The position numbers were made by a program, and so were the translations under genes. This document shows positions 8,142 to 14,623 of a stretch of DNA of 34,198 nt, piece after piece. How positions within the stretch are numbered: the stretch's first letter is position 1; the number at the start of each line of letters is the position of its first letter. Source of the DNA: Hydrogenibacillus schlegelii. Its GTDB lineage: Bacteria > Bacillota > Bacilli > Thermicanales > DSM-22653. The stretch lies in contig NZ_JXBB01000015.1 of assembly GCF_001653195.1 (NCBI RefSeq), positions 1 to 34,198 of the forward strand, written 5' to 3'. Below the pieces are notes generated by a model. That model was given only the letters and a program-made list of their open reading frames with translations. It was not told where the DNA came from and did not search any database.

Positions 8142-9689
8142 GTGGCGTCGAATGAAGAAATGAAAGCGCTTCTCGGCGATGCCCGTCTTCACGATCGCGT
8201 GGTCACGGCGGACGTGGCCGCATCCTGGATCGAGGACGGCATGACGCTCGGCCTAAGCGGATTTACGCGGGCCGGCGAGCCGAAAGCGGTGCCGTTTGCC
8301 CTAGTCGAGCGGGCCAGGCAGGCGCCGCTTAAAGTGAACATCATCACCGGCGCGTCGTTAGGCTCGGACGTCGATCGCGTTCTGGCCGAAGCCGGGATCG
8401 TCCGCCGGCGTCTGCCGTATCAATCCGACGACGTGATGCGCCGAAAGATCAACCGCGGAGAGATCCTGTACATCGATCAGCATTTGTCCGAGACCGCGGA
8501 GTGGATCCGCGACGGCGTGCTGCCGCCGATCGACGTCGCGATCATCGAAGCGCTCGCCGTCACCGAAGCGGGGCTCCTCATCCCGACAACGTCGGTCGGG
8601 AATTCGGCAATTTTCGCGCAAAGGGCGCGCCGCGTGATCGTCGAGATCAACACCGCCCAGCCGCGAGGGCTCTACGGCATCCACGACGTGTACGACGTCG
8701 GCGTGCGCGGCGCCCGGGCCCCGATCCCCATCATCCGCCCGTCGGACCGCATCGGGCTTCCCGGCATACCCGTCGATCCGGACAAAATCCTTGCCGTCGT
8801 CTTCACCCACCGACCCGACTCACCTTCGCCGATCACCCCGCCGGACGGCGATACCGAGCGCATCGCGGCGCACATCCTTCGCTTTTTACGTGATGAAGTC
8901 GCCGCCGGGCGGCTTACGCCGCGTCTTGCGCCGCTTCAGGCGGGCATCGGTTCGGTGGCCAACGCCGTCCTGTACGGCCTTCTGGATTCGGAATTCCACG
9001 ACCTCGAATTTTACTCCGAAGTGCTGCAAGATGCCGTTTTCGATCTGATCGACGCCGGCAAAATCGTCTTTGCCTCGGCGGCGGCCGTCACGCTGACGGA
9101 AAAGAAGATGCGGGACGTCTTCGGGCGGTTTGACGCCTATCGCGAACGCCTGGTGCTGAGACCGCAGGAAATTTCGAATCATCCGGAGATCATCCGCCGC
9201 CTCGGCCTGATCTCCATCAACACGGCCCTGGAAGCGGACATCTACGGCAACGTCAACTCGACGCACGTGCGCGGCACGCAGATGATGAACGGCATCGGCG
9301 GATCGGGCGATTTTGCGCGAAATGCGCGTCTGACCATCTTCGTGACCAAGTCGGTGGCGCAAAACGGCGCCATCTCGCGCATCGTGCCGTTCGTCTCGCA
9401 CGTCGACCATCCGGAACACGACGTCGACGTCCTCGTCACGGAATACGGCTATGCCGATCTGAGAGGCCTGGCCCCGATCGAGCGGGCGCCGCTCATCATC
9501 GAACGGTGCGCGCACCCGGACTATCGCCCGCTGCTTATGGAATATTTCCGCGAAGCGTTGAAGCGCGGCGGGCAGACGCCGCACGTGCTGGAGAAAGCCT
9601 TTGCCTTCCACCTCAACTACGAGCGCTACGGATCGATGCGCGCCAAGCCGACGACGGCGTCGATCGAGGCGCCGGTGTCGTCCTCGTGA
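8142..9689 (+). CDS. Acetyl-CoA hydrolase / CoA-transferase family protein (succinyl-CoA:acetate CoA-transferase type)
   Basis: A 515-residue CoA-transferase of the acetyl-CoA hydrolase/transferase family (AarC, Cat1, Ach1). The N-terminal half has the GLSGFTRAGEPKAVP region; the C-terminal half has EFYSEVLQDAVFDLID, whose Glu sits where the catalytic glutamate lies, and the glycine loop NGIGGSGDFARNA followed by ISRIVPFVSHVD and EYGYADLRG. Such enzymes move CoA between acetate and succinate or similar acids; substrate choice cannot be read from sequence here. Start GTG 8142 follows AAGGAG at a slightly long spacing. Family length is about 500-525, so it is complete. The preceding LytTR regulator probably controls it. 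Confidence 0.93.
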   Translation: MASNEEMKALLGDARLHDRVVTADVAASWIEDGMTLGLSGFTRAGEPKAVPFALVERARQAPLKVNIITGASLGSDVDRVLAEAGIVRRRLPYQSDDVMRRKINRGEILYIDQHLSETAEWIRDGVLPPIDVAIIEALAVTEAGLLIPTTSVGNSAIFAQRARRVIVEINTAQPRGLYGIHDVYDVGVRGARAPIPIIRPSDRIGLPGIPVDPDKILAVVFTHRPDSPSPITPPDGDTERIAAHILRFLRDEVAAGRLTPRLAPLQAGIGSVANAVLYGLLDSEFHDLEFYSEVLQDAVFDLIDAGKIVFASAAAVTLTEKKMRDVFGRFDAYRERLVLRPQEISNHPEIIRRLGLISINTALEADIYGNVNSTHVRGTQMMNGIGGSGDFARNARLTIFVTKSVAQNGAISRIVPFVSHVDHPEHDVDVLVTEYGYADLRGLAPIERAPLIIERCAHPDYRPLLMEYFREALKRGGQTPHVLEKAFAFHLNYERYGSMRAKPTTASIEAPVSSS

Positions 9690-9745
9690 GGGGAAACGCG
9701 CGCCGGTGCCACCGCCTGGAAGACACTCCACGGTGACGAGCGTAG

Positions 9746-9751
9746 TATAAT
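9746..9751 (+). promoter_or_regulatory. Candidate -10 box upstream of the PCYCGC lipoprotein gene
   Basis: Perfect TATAAT at 9746-9751, 61 bases before the TTG start. No recognisable -35 lies 16-18 bases upstream, so either an activator or another sigma factor helps, or the match is chance. Confidence 0.35.
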
Positions 9752-9812
9752 ATTCGGTGCTCCAGGGAATGCCCGCGCCCGTGAGGCAGACTGTGGAAGG
9801 AGGGGTGGGCCC

Positions 9813-10283
9813 TTGCGGACTAAAGGCTTGACCATCTCGCGTTGGACGGGGCTGTGGCTTCTCGCCGCCGCTTCGTTTCTTGCCGGGTGCTCTGCCGAGA
9901 CGCATCCCGGCGATGGGAGGGAGGCCACAGCTTCCATCGATGTCCTTCCTTCTTTTCTGCACAATGCGCCCGATGACGTTCGGGCGACATACCGTCTTGC
10001 CGCGAGGCACGCCGATATGCTTGAGTGGATCCCTTGCACCTGCGGTTGCGGATCGATCGGGCATCGGAGCAACCGCGACTGCTTTATCGCCGAAAGGCGT
10101 CCGGACGGTCCGGTGGTATGGGACAGTCACTCGGTCGGCTGCGATGTCTGTTTGAACATTGCGGTGGATGCGGCGCGAATGGCGGAAAGCGGCATGCCGG
10201 TGTCGGAAATCCGGAAGGCGATTGACACGAAGTACGGGTCGTTCGGCCCGCCCACCCCGACGCCCGCGCCGCCGGTTTATTAA
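9813..10283 (+). CDS. PCYCGC-motif lipoprotein
   Basis: A 156-residue exported lipoprotein: basic start, hydrophobic stretch and lipobox LAGC with Cys near residue 28. The hallmark is PCTCGCGSIGHRSNRDCFI, the cysteine motif of the PCYCGC family (here Thr replaces Tyr), followed by a second cysteine pair, VGCDVCLNIA. The cysteine spacing suggests metal or cofactor binding outside the membrane, but the family has no firmly assigned role. The C-terminus ends in a short Pro-rich tail (GPPTPTPAPPVY). Start TTG 9813 is chosen because GGAGGGG at about 9797-9803 fits it. It is followed at once by a strong terminator. Confidence 0.85.
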   Translation: MRTKGLTISRWTGLWLLAAASFLAGCSAETHPGDGREATASIDVLPSFLHNAPDDVRATYRLAARHADMLEWIPCTCGCGSIGHRSNRDCFIAERRPDGPVVWDSHSVGCDVCLNIAVDAARMAESGMPVSEIRKAIDTKYGSFGPPTPTPAPPVY

Positions 10284-10288
10284 AGTTA

Positions 10289-10317
10289 AAAAGGAGAGGG
10301 GATCCCCCTCTCCTTTT
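10289..10317. terminator. Bidirectional intrinsic terminator
   Basis: Stem GGAGAGGGG (10293-10301) with CCCCTCTCC (10305-10313), three-base loop, an A-run on the left (10288-10292) and TTTT on the right. It can end the lipoprotein transcript on the plus strand and the small YjcZ transcript on the minus strand, which converge here. Confidence 0.9.
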
Positions 10318-10337
10318 AAAATCGATCGGCACCGGCT

Positions 10338-10478
10338 TCAGTAGCCGTAACCGTGCCCGCCGGCGCGCAGGATGATCACGAGCAACACGTAGATGACGAT
10401 GGCAAAGGCGAAATGTCTGCCGATGCCATGAAAGGCATACCCGTCGCCGGCGCTCGCCGTCGCTTGCGCGAAGCTCAT
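10338..10478 (-). CDS. YjcZ-family small membrane protein (46 aa)
   Basis: A 46-residue protein starting MSFAQATASAGDGYAF, with one membrane segment FAFAIVIYVLLVIILRAGG and a Gly/Tyr tail. The FAIVIYVLLVI core is the mark of the YjcZ/YhhI-type small proteins of spore-forming Bacillales, made in sporulating cells. Start ATG at 10478 has AAGGAGGT at 10488-10495; longer upstream frames lack such a site. It lies downstream of a second family member and probably shares its transcript. Exact role of the family is not settled. Confidence 0.82.
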   Translation of the reverse strand: MSFAQATASAGDGYAFHGIGRHFAFAIVIYVLLVIILRAGGHGYGY

Positions 10479-10561
10479 CGATCGGACACCTCCTTGATGG
10501 CCGGATCTCGTTCCGGATGAGAAGGGGGAAGGGCGACTCGCGATCCGGGAACGGCGTTGTC

Positions 10562-10678
10562 TTACCATCCGCCCCACCAGCGACCGTCAAGGACGATGAC
10601 GAGAAGGACGTAGATGACGATCGCGAAGGCGAACAGGCTGATCCCTCCGTATCCCGGCGCCCCGTACGCGTGTGACAT
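10562..10678 (-). CDS. YjcZ-family small membrane protein (38 aa)
   Basis: A 38-residue protein: MSHAYGAPGYGG, then the membrane segment ISLFAFAIVIYVLLVIVL, then DGRWWGGW. It shares the FAFAIVIYVLLVI core with the neighbour at 10338-10478, so the two look like a tandem duplication with diverged ends. RBS AGGAGG at 10686-10691 is ideal for the ATG at 10678. Too short for ordinary gene finders. Sporulation role is by family only. Confidence 0.8.
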   Translation of the reverse strand: MSHAYGAPGYGGISLFAFAIVIYVLLVIVLDGRWWGGW

Positions 10679-10701
10679 GCGTTTCACCTCCTCTCACTCA
10701 G

Positions 10702-10710
10702 TACGGTATG
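10702..10710 (-). promoter_or_regulatory. Possible sporulation-type (sigma-K-like) -10 element
   Basis: Read on the minus strand this is CATACCGTA, which fits the sigma-K -10 pattern CATANNNTA. It lies 11-20 bases upstream of the ribosome site of the first yjcZ gene, so the transcript start would fall at about 10695. I could not place a convincing -35 (AC) at the right distance. Confidence 0.35.
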
Positions 10711-10739
10711 CATGACGACGGCGTCGGACAGGGAAGTTG

Positions 10740-10886
10740 TCCGGGGTTGGAAAGCGAAAATATTACACCAACCTGTCGTTCGTACACTGAGGGGGACTTG
10801 GGCAAAACAGGCTAAGAAAAAAACGAAGCCAAAGAGGATGAAGCGGTTTTGACGTTTGCCGCCAAACGTTAGGTTCGCTGGGTCGA
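10740..10886. other. Intergenic region left of the ISLre2-type element, with an 18-bp palindrome
   Basis: No gene seen. It holds a spaced palindrome at 10852-10869 (ACGTTTG-CCGC-CAAACGT) that is not followed by a T-run, so an operator is likelier than a terminator. Before the ISLre2 insertion this sequence lay directly upstream of the rbs promoter (about 22-40 bp from the -35), so it may have been part of rbs control, or belong to the divergent yjcZ genes. Confidence 0.5.
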
Positions 10887-10895
10887 TTTGTCCAA
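10887..10895. repeat. 9-bp target duplication, left copy
   Basis: TTTGTCCAA, repeated exactly at 13823-13831 just outside the right inverted repeat. A 9-bp duplication is usual for ISLre2-type elements. Confidence 0.85.
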
Positions 10896-10968
10896 GAGCG
10901 TGTAAAGTTTAGGTAGGCAGGCAGGAGTCCACGCTGTTCAAAGCGAATGGAGATCTCACCGAAAAAAA

Positions 10969-10989
10969 TACCGGCCCTTTGGGCCGGTA
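10969..10989 (+). promoter_or_regulatory. Hairpin in the leader of the ISLre2 transposase
   Basis: Perfect 9-bp stem TACCGGCCC / GGGCCGGTA with a TTT loop, immediately before the GGGAAGG ribosome site and the ATG at 11006. Such leader hairpins in insertion sequences can limit translation from transcripts that enter from outside. Confidence 0.6.
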
Positions 10990-11005
10990 AGGGAAGGTGA
11001 TCTCC

Positions 11006-12079
11006 ATGGACTTCTTTCGACGCCTGCTTCCGATTCTCCTTCTGTTCCTTAGCAAAATGCTTCACCTTTCGAGGCGGAATTTCACCTTTTCACAGCTGGA
11101 GGAACAGGTGGCCGAGGCGACCCGCTGGCTGGCCCGAGAAGTGATGACGCTCCTTCTGGAACAGGTCGACATCGAGCTGATGGAAGCGCGGGATACCCGG
11201 AAGTGGCGACTGGTACACGCCAAAACGCGAAGCATCCTCACCCTGTTTGGGGAGCAACGGAATCGGCGGCGCTTCTATCGAAACACCGAGACCGGCGAGA
11301 CGGCTTTTTTGCTTGATGACGCGCTTGGTCTTTCTTCTGGGCAACGGGTATCGGACCGGCTGAAAGAGCGGATGGCATGGCTGGCGACGGAAGTGTCTTA
11401 CCGGCGGGCGGCGGAGATTTTGGCGTCCTGGGTTCCCGGCGTGAGCGCCATGAGCGTGTGGAAGGCGGTGCAGGAGCTGGGGGAAGCGGAGCGCCGGCGG
11501 GCCGCGGAGAGCCGGCGGCGGGTGTTTGAGCGGGGCGAAGTGCCGGCCGGGGCGCAGAAAGCTGAAGAGCTTGGCGTCGAAGCGGACGGCGTATGGATTC
11601 GGGCGCGGAAAGCGCGGCCGGAAGACGCCGGGTTCCTGGAGATCAAGCTCGGCGTCGCCTATGAAGGGCGGAGTGAGAATGGACGGCTTAAGAACCGGCA
11701 GGCGGTCGCCGGCGTGATGGAAGCGGAGGCCTTTTGGGAAGAAACGGTGGCCCAGTTGGGCGAGAGGTGGGATCTGAGCGTCGTTCGGCGGATCTGGCTG
11801 GGCGGTGACGGTGAGCGATGGATCAAGGCGGGAACGGCGTGGCTTCCCGGAGCCGTCTTTCGCCTGGACCGCGACCATCTCCGGCGGGCGCTTCTTGAGG
11901 CGCTGGGAAGCGACCGGGAAGCGTACGAGCGGGTTGCCGAAGGGATCGCCCAGGGGGACTGGAACGCGGTGGAGGAGGGTTTACGGGAAGCGTGGGTCCG
12001 GGCGACGCGGCGGGGAAAAGCGCGCGTGCGTCGACTGGAGCAATACCTCCGTCACAATTGGGAAGGCATTATTGCTCGG
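11006..12079 (+). pseudogene. ISLre2-family (UPF0236) transposase, N-terminal part, interrupted
   Basis: About 358 residues of a UPF0236/ISLre2 transposase: coiled N-terminus (FTFSQLEEQVAEATRWLARE), GERRRFYRN-like region (here EQRNRRRFYRN), LGVEADGVWI, IWLGGDGERWIK and FRLDRDHLRRALL, ending NWEGIIAR. The frame then runs without a stop through the left end of an IS3 element into its OrfA (12149-12430). The physical ORF from 10997 is therefore a 477-residue chimera that an automatic annotation could list as one protein. The missing C-terminus resumes at 13402. ATG 11006 has GGGAAGG eight bases upstream; GTG 10997 is less likely. Confidence 0.88.
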
Positions 12080-12148
12080 TCATGCGCCCCTCAGACTGGA
12101 CAAATGCTAAAACTATGTTGTATCCTTCTGTCAAAGGAGGGGCGACCT

Positions 12149-12430
12149 GTGAAACGAACAAAATCCATCCCCGGCTCCATCAAATTCAAAGCGGCTTTGG
12201 AACTGATCAAAGGCGAAAAAACGCTCGTCGAACTCTCCCGGGAATACGGCGTTCATCCGAATACCCTCTTGAAGTGGAAGCAAACCCTCCTGGAAAAAGG
12301 CGCTGAGCTCTTTGAACCCCCGAACAAAGAGCAGGAATACCAGAAGCGCATTCGTGATTTGGAACAGCTCCTCGGCAAAAAGGAGGTCGAAATCGCGCTC
12401 CTAAAAAACTTTCTCGGGCAGGGGAGCTAG
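12149..12430 (+). CDS. IS3-family transposase OrfA (helix-turn-helix)
   Basis: A 93-residue OrfA: an HTH_Tnp_1-type domain (KFKAALELIKGEKTLVELSREYGVHPNTLLKWK) followed by a leucine-zipper-like helix (EYQKRIRDLEQLLGKKEVEIALLKNFL). OrfA binds the IS ends and, fused to OrfB by frameshift, gives the active transposase. GTG 12149 follows AAAGGAGG at 12133-12140 with eight bases between, a strong start. It is also in frame with the upstream ISLre2 remnant, so a fusion product is possible if that transcript is translated through. Confidence 0.9.
   Translation: MKRTKSIPGSIKFKAALELIKGEKTLVELSREYGVHPNTLLKWKQTLLEKGAELFEPPNKEQEYQKRIRDLEQLLGKKEVEIALLKNFLGQGS
12403..12409 (+). promoter_or_regulatory. Programmed -1 frameshift heptamer, A AAA AAC
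   Basis: In the orfA frame (CTA AAA AAC TTT) the heptamer A AAA AAC fits the X XXY YYZ slippery pattern. A -1 slip leads straight into the open orfB frame (CTT TCT CGG GCA), seven codons before the orfA stop. This is the standard IS3 route to OrfAB. Confidence 0.8.
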
Positions 12431-13350
12431 ATCGACTTTCCCTTCAGGAGCGCATCCGTCTGGCGCAAGAGGCGCTGGCCAGGCGGCTGGCTCCCCTGCC
12501 GATTCTCCTCAAGACACTTCGCATTCCACGAGCGACGTGGTATTACCAGAAAAAGCGAGAGGAGGCCGAAAAGAGACGGGCTCTGGCGGACGAAGCGCTC
12601 AAAGCGCAGATCGAAGCCATCCTTCAGGAACATCCGGAGTACGGCTATCGCCGCCTCGAGGCCGAGCTTCGGCGGCGGGGAATGGTCGTCAATGGAAAGC
12701 GGGTCCGTCGTCTTCTCCACACGTTTGAGCTTTCCCTCACGCGAAAGGTGAGAAAACCGAAGCCCAATCCGCTGCTCGAGACAGTCGTTCTGGCCAAGGA
12801 ACGGGCGAATCTCGCCCTTCGCCTTCTTTCCGAACGGGAACCAGACGCCTTTGAGGTGCTCTACACCGATTTCACCCAGCTCGTCTATGGCGGCGGGAAG
12901 GTTTGGTTTTTGCCGATTCTGGACCATCGGACCCGCATGGTGATCGGATATGCCTTCTCTCCCTCGCCGGATGTTCGGACCGCGCTTCAGGCTTGGGAAC
13001 GGGCCAAAGCGTTCATCCTGACCCAAAAGAGGGAGCGCCCGAAAGCCATCCTCCATCACGATCAGGGCGGCGCCTTCTTGAGTCACGCGTGGGTCGGTCA
13101 TCTCCTGCTCGAAGAAGGACAGCGACTGTCGTACAGCCTGCGGGGACCGAAGGAAAATCCCATCGTCGAATCCTTCTTCTCGCGTTTCAAAGCAGAGCAT
13201 CAAGACCTTCTGCTTGAAGCAAGGAGCATCGAAGCCCTCGATGCGCTTTTGGCCGAACGGATCCGGACCTACAACGAGCATCGGCTGCATTCAAGCCTGC
13301 GGTACAAAACGCCCCAAGAAACGCTCAAAGAAGCCCTGAGCACAAGCTAG
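12409..13350 (+). CDS. IS3-family transposase OrfB (DDE integrase domain)
   Basis: The frame is entered by -1 frameshift from orfA, so the first codon given is the first after the slip; the first internal ATG is at 12682. Order: helical HTH_21-like region (IRIPRATWYYQKKREE, then HPEYGYRRLEAELRRRG), then the rve catalytic core with the three acidic residues visible in LYTDFTQL, HHDQGGAF and NPIVESFFSRFKAEH, and the tail RIRTYNEHRLHSSLRYKTPQE. No internal stop: this IS3 copy looks intact and potentially active, in contrast to its host element. Confidence 0.9.
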   Translation, partial: LSRAGELDRLSLQERIRLAQEALARRLAPLPILLKTLRIPRATWYYQKKREEAEKRRALADEALKAQIEAILQEHPEYGYRRLEAELRRRGMVVNGKRVRRLLHTFELSLTRKVRKPKPNPLLETVVLAKERANLALRLLSEREPDAFEVLYTDFTQLVYGGGKVWFLPILDHRTRMVIGYAFSPSPDVRTALQAWERAKAFILTQKRERPKAILHHDQGGAFLSHAWVGHLLLEEGQRLSYSLRGPKENPIVESFFSRFKAEHQDLLLEARSIEALDALLAERIRTYNEHRLHSSLRYKTPQETLKEALSTS

Positions 13351-13401
13351 GTCTGAATCACATAGGGATACCGATCAAATTGTCTAATTTAAGGGGCGCG
13401 G

Positions 13402-13764
13402 CTCCCCCTGCCGGAGGCCTGGCGTCTTGGGGCGGTCGAAGGGGAAGTGTTTCACATCATCGCCCGCCGGATGAAGCGACAGGGGGCGCGGTGGAGCCGT
13501 CACGGGGCGGATGCCCTGGCGCGGTTACTGACGGCCCGGGCGAATGGGCGCTTCGGGGAAGCGGGGCGGTCAGAGGCGCAAGGGCGCCGGTCCGAGGCGA
13601 AAGAAGCAAAGCCCCGTTGGCGGAAGCCGGATGTCCGGCAGGGGCTGGCTCACGCGGCTGGGGAGTGGCTGCGGGGGCATCTTCCGGCGCTGGAAGGTTC
13701 GTTCGCTGGGAAACCGTGGGTGAAGTACGTTTTGCGCGAGCTTACGAGACCGGTCTTCCCATGA
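13402..13764 (+). pseudogene. ISLre2-family transposase, C-terminal part
   Basis: Continuation of the gene broken by the IS3 element: LPLPEAWRLGAVEGEVFH, then RRMKRQGARWSRHGADALARLL, which matches the usual UPF0236 ending (EGNV..LVANRMKKRGMSW..KGA..MA). Joined to 11006-12079 it gives about 480 residues, normal for the family. The stop is at 13762-13764. It has no start of its own. Confidence 0.85.
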
Positions 13765-13822
13765 GATTGAGCGCGGATTTCCCTTTCGGTGAGATCCCTG
13801 CCTACCGAACCTTGACACGGCC

Positions 13823-13831
13823 TTTGTCCAA
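13823..13831. repeat. 9-bp target duplication, right copy
   Basis: TTTGTCCAA, identical to 10887-10895. It fixes the right boundary of the ISLre2-type element at 13822. Confidence 0.85.
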
Positions 13832-13838
13832 AAGGCAG

Positions 13839-13867
13839 TTGACAACGCCCCCGTTCAAGCTCATAAT
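13839..13867 (+). promoter_or_regulatory. Sigma-A promoter of the rbs operon
   Basis: TTGACA (13839-13844), 17 bases, CATAAT (13862-13867). Start expected near 13874, so the two operators lie just downstream in the initially transcribed region, where a LacI-type repressor would block. It survives between two insertion sequences and faces the IS605-like element and the rbs genes. Confidence 0.85.
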
Positions 13868-13882
13868 GATCATAGCCGATAG

Positions 13883-13894
13883 GTAACCGGTTAC
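13883..13894. promoter_or_regulatory. rbs operator O1 (GTAACCGGTTAC)
   Basis: Perfect 12-bp palindrome with a central CG, the form bound by LacI-family repressors such as RbsR. It is followed by ATATCG. A second copy of TAACCGGTTAC starts 32 bp downstream, about three helical turns away on the same face. Confidence 0.8.
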
Positions 13895-13914
13895 ATATCG
13901 AACCGACGCTCCAT

Positions 13915-13926
13915 CTAACCGGTTAC
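13915..13926. promoter_or_regulatory. rbs operator O2, split after TTAC by the IS605-like element
   Basis: CTAACCGGTTAC, the second operator copy. O1 continues with ATATCG; here the IS begins instead, and ATATCG is found at 15684-15689 directly after the IS end. The TAACCGGTTA palindrome is intact, but it is now about 1.8 kb from rbsR. Confidence 0.82.
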
Positions 13927-13973
13927 AAAACCCACCGGCGAAAGCCCCGGAGTTCATTCCGGGGATGAAGCCG

Positions 13974-14023
13974 GTTGTACATTCTTAATACACGTTGTAC
14001 ATTCTTGATACACATGGTAGAAT
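13974..14023 (+). promoter_or_regulatory. Tandem 20-bp repeat and likely tnpA promoter
   Basis: Two copies of GTTGTACATTCTTRATACAC at 13974-13993 and 13994-14013, differing at one base. The second supplies a weak -35 (TTGTAC, 13995-14000); 17 bases on is TAGAAT (14018-14023) preceded by TGG, an extended -10. Transcription would begin at about 14030, at the first ATG of tnpA, so this promoter would yield a leaderless or nearly leaderless message. Confidence 0.5.
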
Positions 14024-14029
14024 ACGTGC

Positions 14030-14623
14030 ATGGTGGAGATAAGGTCCGGAAGACACTCCAGGTATCTCATGCTGTACCACATGGTCTGGATTCCGAAATA
14101 CAGGCAAACAGTCCTTGAAGGTCCCATGGCCGATCGTCTCAAGGAAATCCTGCAGGAAACGGCGAAAGAACGCGGCTGGGAGATCATCGCCATGGAGGTG
14201 ATGTCGGACCACGTTCACCACTTTGCTTCCGTGCCGCCGACGATCCGACCGGCCGATGTCGTGAAGGTGTTCAAGGGCGTAAGCGCCCGTAAGCTGCTTC
14301 TGGAGTTTCCCCATCTCCAGAAGCGAACCGGGCGCGGCACCCTGTGGGCGCCATCCTACTTCATGGCCACAGCCGGCGATGTTTCCGCCGAAACCATCCG
14401 CCGGTACATCGAAGAACAAGACAGAAAGGAGGGGGCTGATTGCAAACCATCACCCTTCGCCTCCGGCTCCATCGCCCGACGCAGGCGAAGATCCGGCGGT
14501 ATCGGGAACTCGTGGAACGCACGACGTCCTTCGCCAACAATCTCGTCGCCGCCGGGAGGCCAAAGGGACTCACCAGCCGGACGGCGCGGGCGTACCTCGC
14601 CGGCGACCTCCCCTCGGCCGTGA
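14030..14623 (+). CDS. tnpA: TnpA, IS200-type Y1 transposase with run-on C-terminus
   Basis: HUH single-strand transposase that cuts and rejoins the element ends at TTAC and TCAA. H61-V62-H63 (SDHVHHFASVPP) is the metal motif and Y126 (SAETIRRYIEEQ) the nucleophile; YHMVWIPKYR near the start is typical. The family ends soon after the Tyr helix, at about 130-150 residues. Here the frame runs to 197, through 184 bp of tnpB in another frame, with an Arg/Ser/Pro-rich tail. One more G in the GGGGG run at 14430-14434 would give a stop at TGA 14438-14440, exactly at the tnpB start, so the tail is probably the result of a 1-base loss. Catalytic residues are intact. Confidence 0.85.
   Translation: MVEIRSGRHSRYLMLYHMVWIPKYRQTVLEGPMADRLKEILQETAKERGWEIIAMEVMSDHVHHFASVPPTIRPADVVKVFKGVSARKLLLEFPHLQKRTGRGTLWAPSYFMATAGDVSAETIRRYIEEQDRKEGADCKPSPFASGSIARRRRRSGGIGNSWNARRPSPTISSPPGGQRDSPAGRRGRTSPATSPRP

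Larger units (their letters stand above)
12083..13400 (+). mobile_element. IS3-family insertion sequence nested in the ISLre2 transposase
   Basis: Contains orfA, orfB and a -1 frameshift site. Inverted ends: TGCGCCCCTCAGACTGGACA from 12083, and the inverted right end CGCGCCCCTTAAATTAGACA from 13400, matching at 15 of 20 with only transitions. The interrupted protein rejoins in frame as IIAR + LPLPEAWRLGAVEGEVFH. CGG occurs at 12077-12079 and 13399-13401 and may be a 3-bp target duplication, though then the ends would be asymmetric by a few bases. Boundaries are good to about 3 bp. Confidence 0.85.
10896..13822 (+). mobile_element. ISLre2-family insertion sequence, interrupted by an IS3-family element
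   Basis: Terminal inverted repeats of about 26 bp: left from 10896 (GAGCGTGTAAAGTTTAGGTA...) and right, read inward from 13822 (GGCCGTGTCAAGGTTCGGTA...), 20 of 26 matching, both ending in GGTAGGCAGG. A second shared block GATCTCACCGAAA occurs at 10952-10964 and inverted at 13784-13796; the left end has about 30 extra bases between the blocks. The 9-bp duplication TTTGTCCAA flanks the whole. Without the nested IS3 element it would be about 1.6 kb, normal for the family. The transposase is split, so it cannot move itself. It sits 8 bp upstream of the rbs -35 box. Confidence 0.88.

Noticed and set aside
13812-13817. TTGACA as an alternative rbs -35
   Set aside because: It lies in the right inverted repeat of the ISLre2 element and has no -10 at 16-18 bp; the pair at 13839-13867 is far better.
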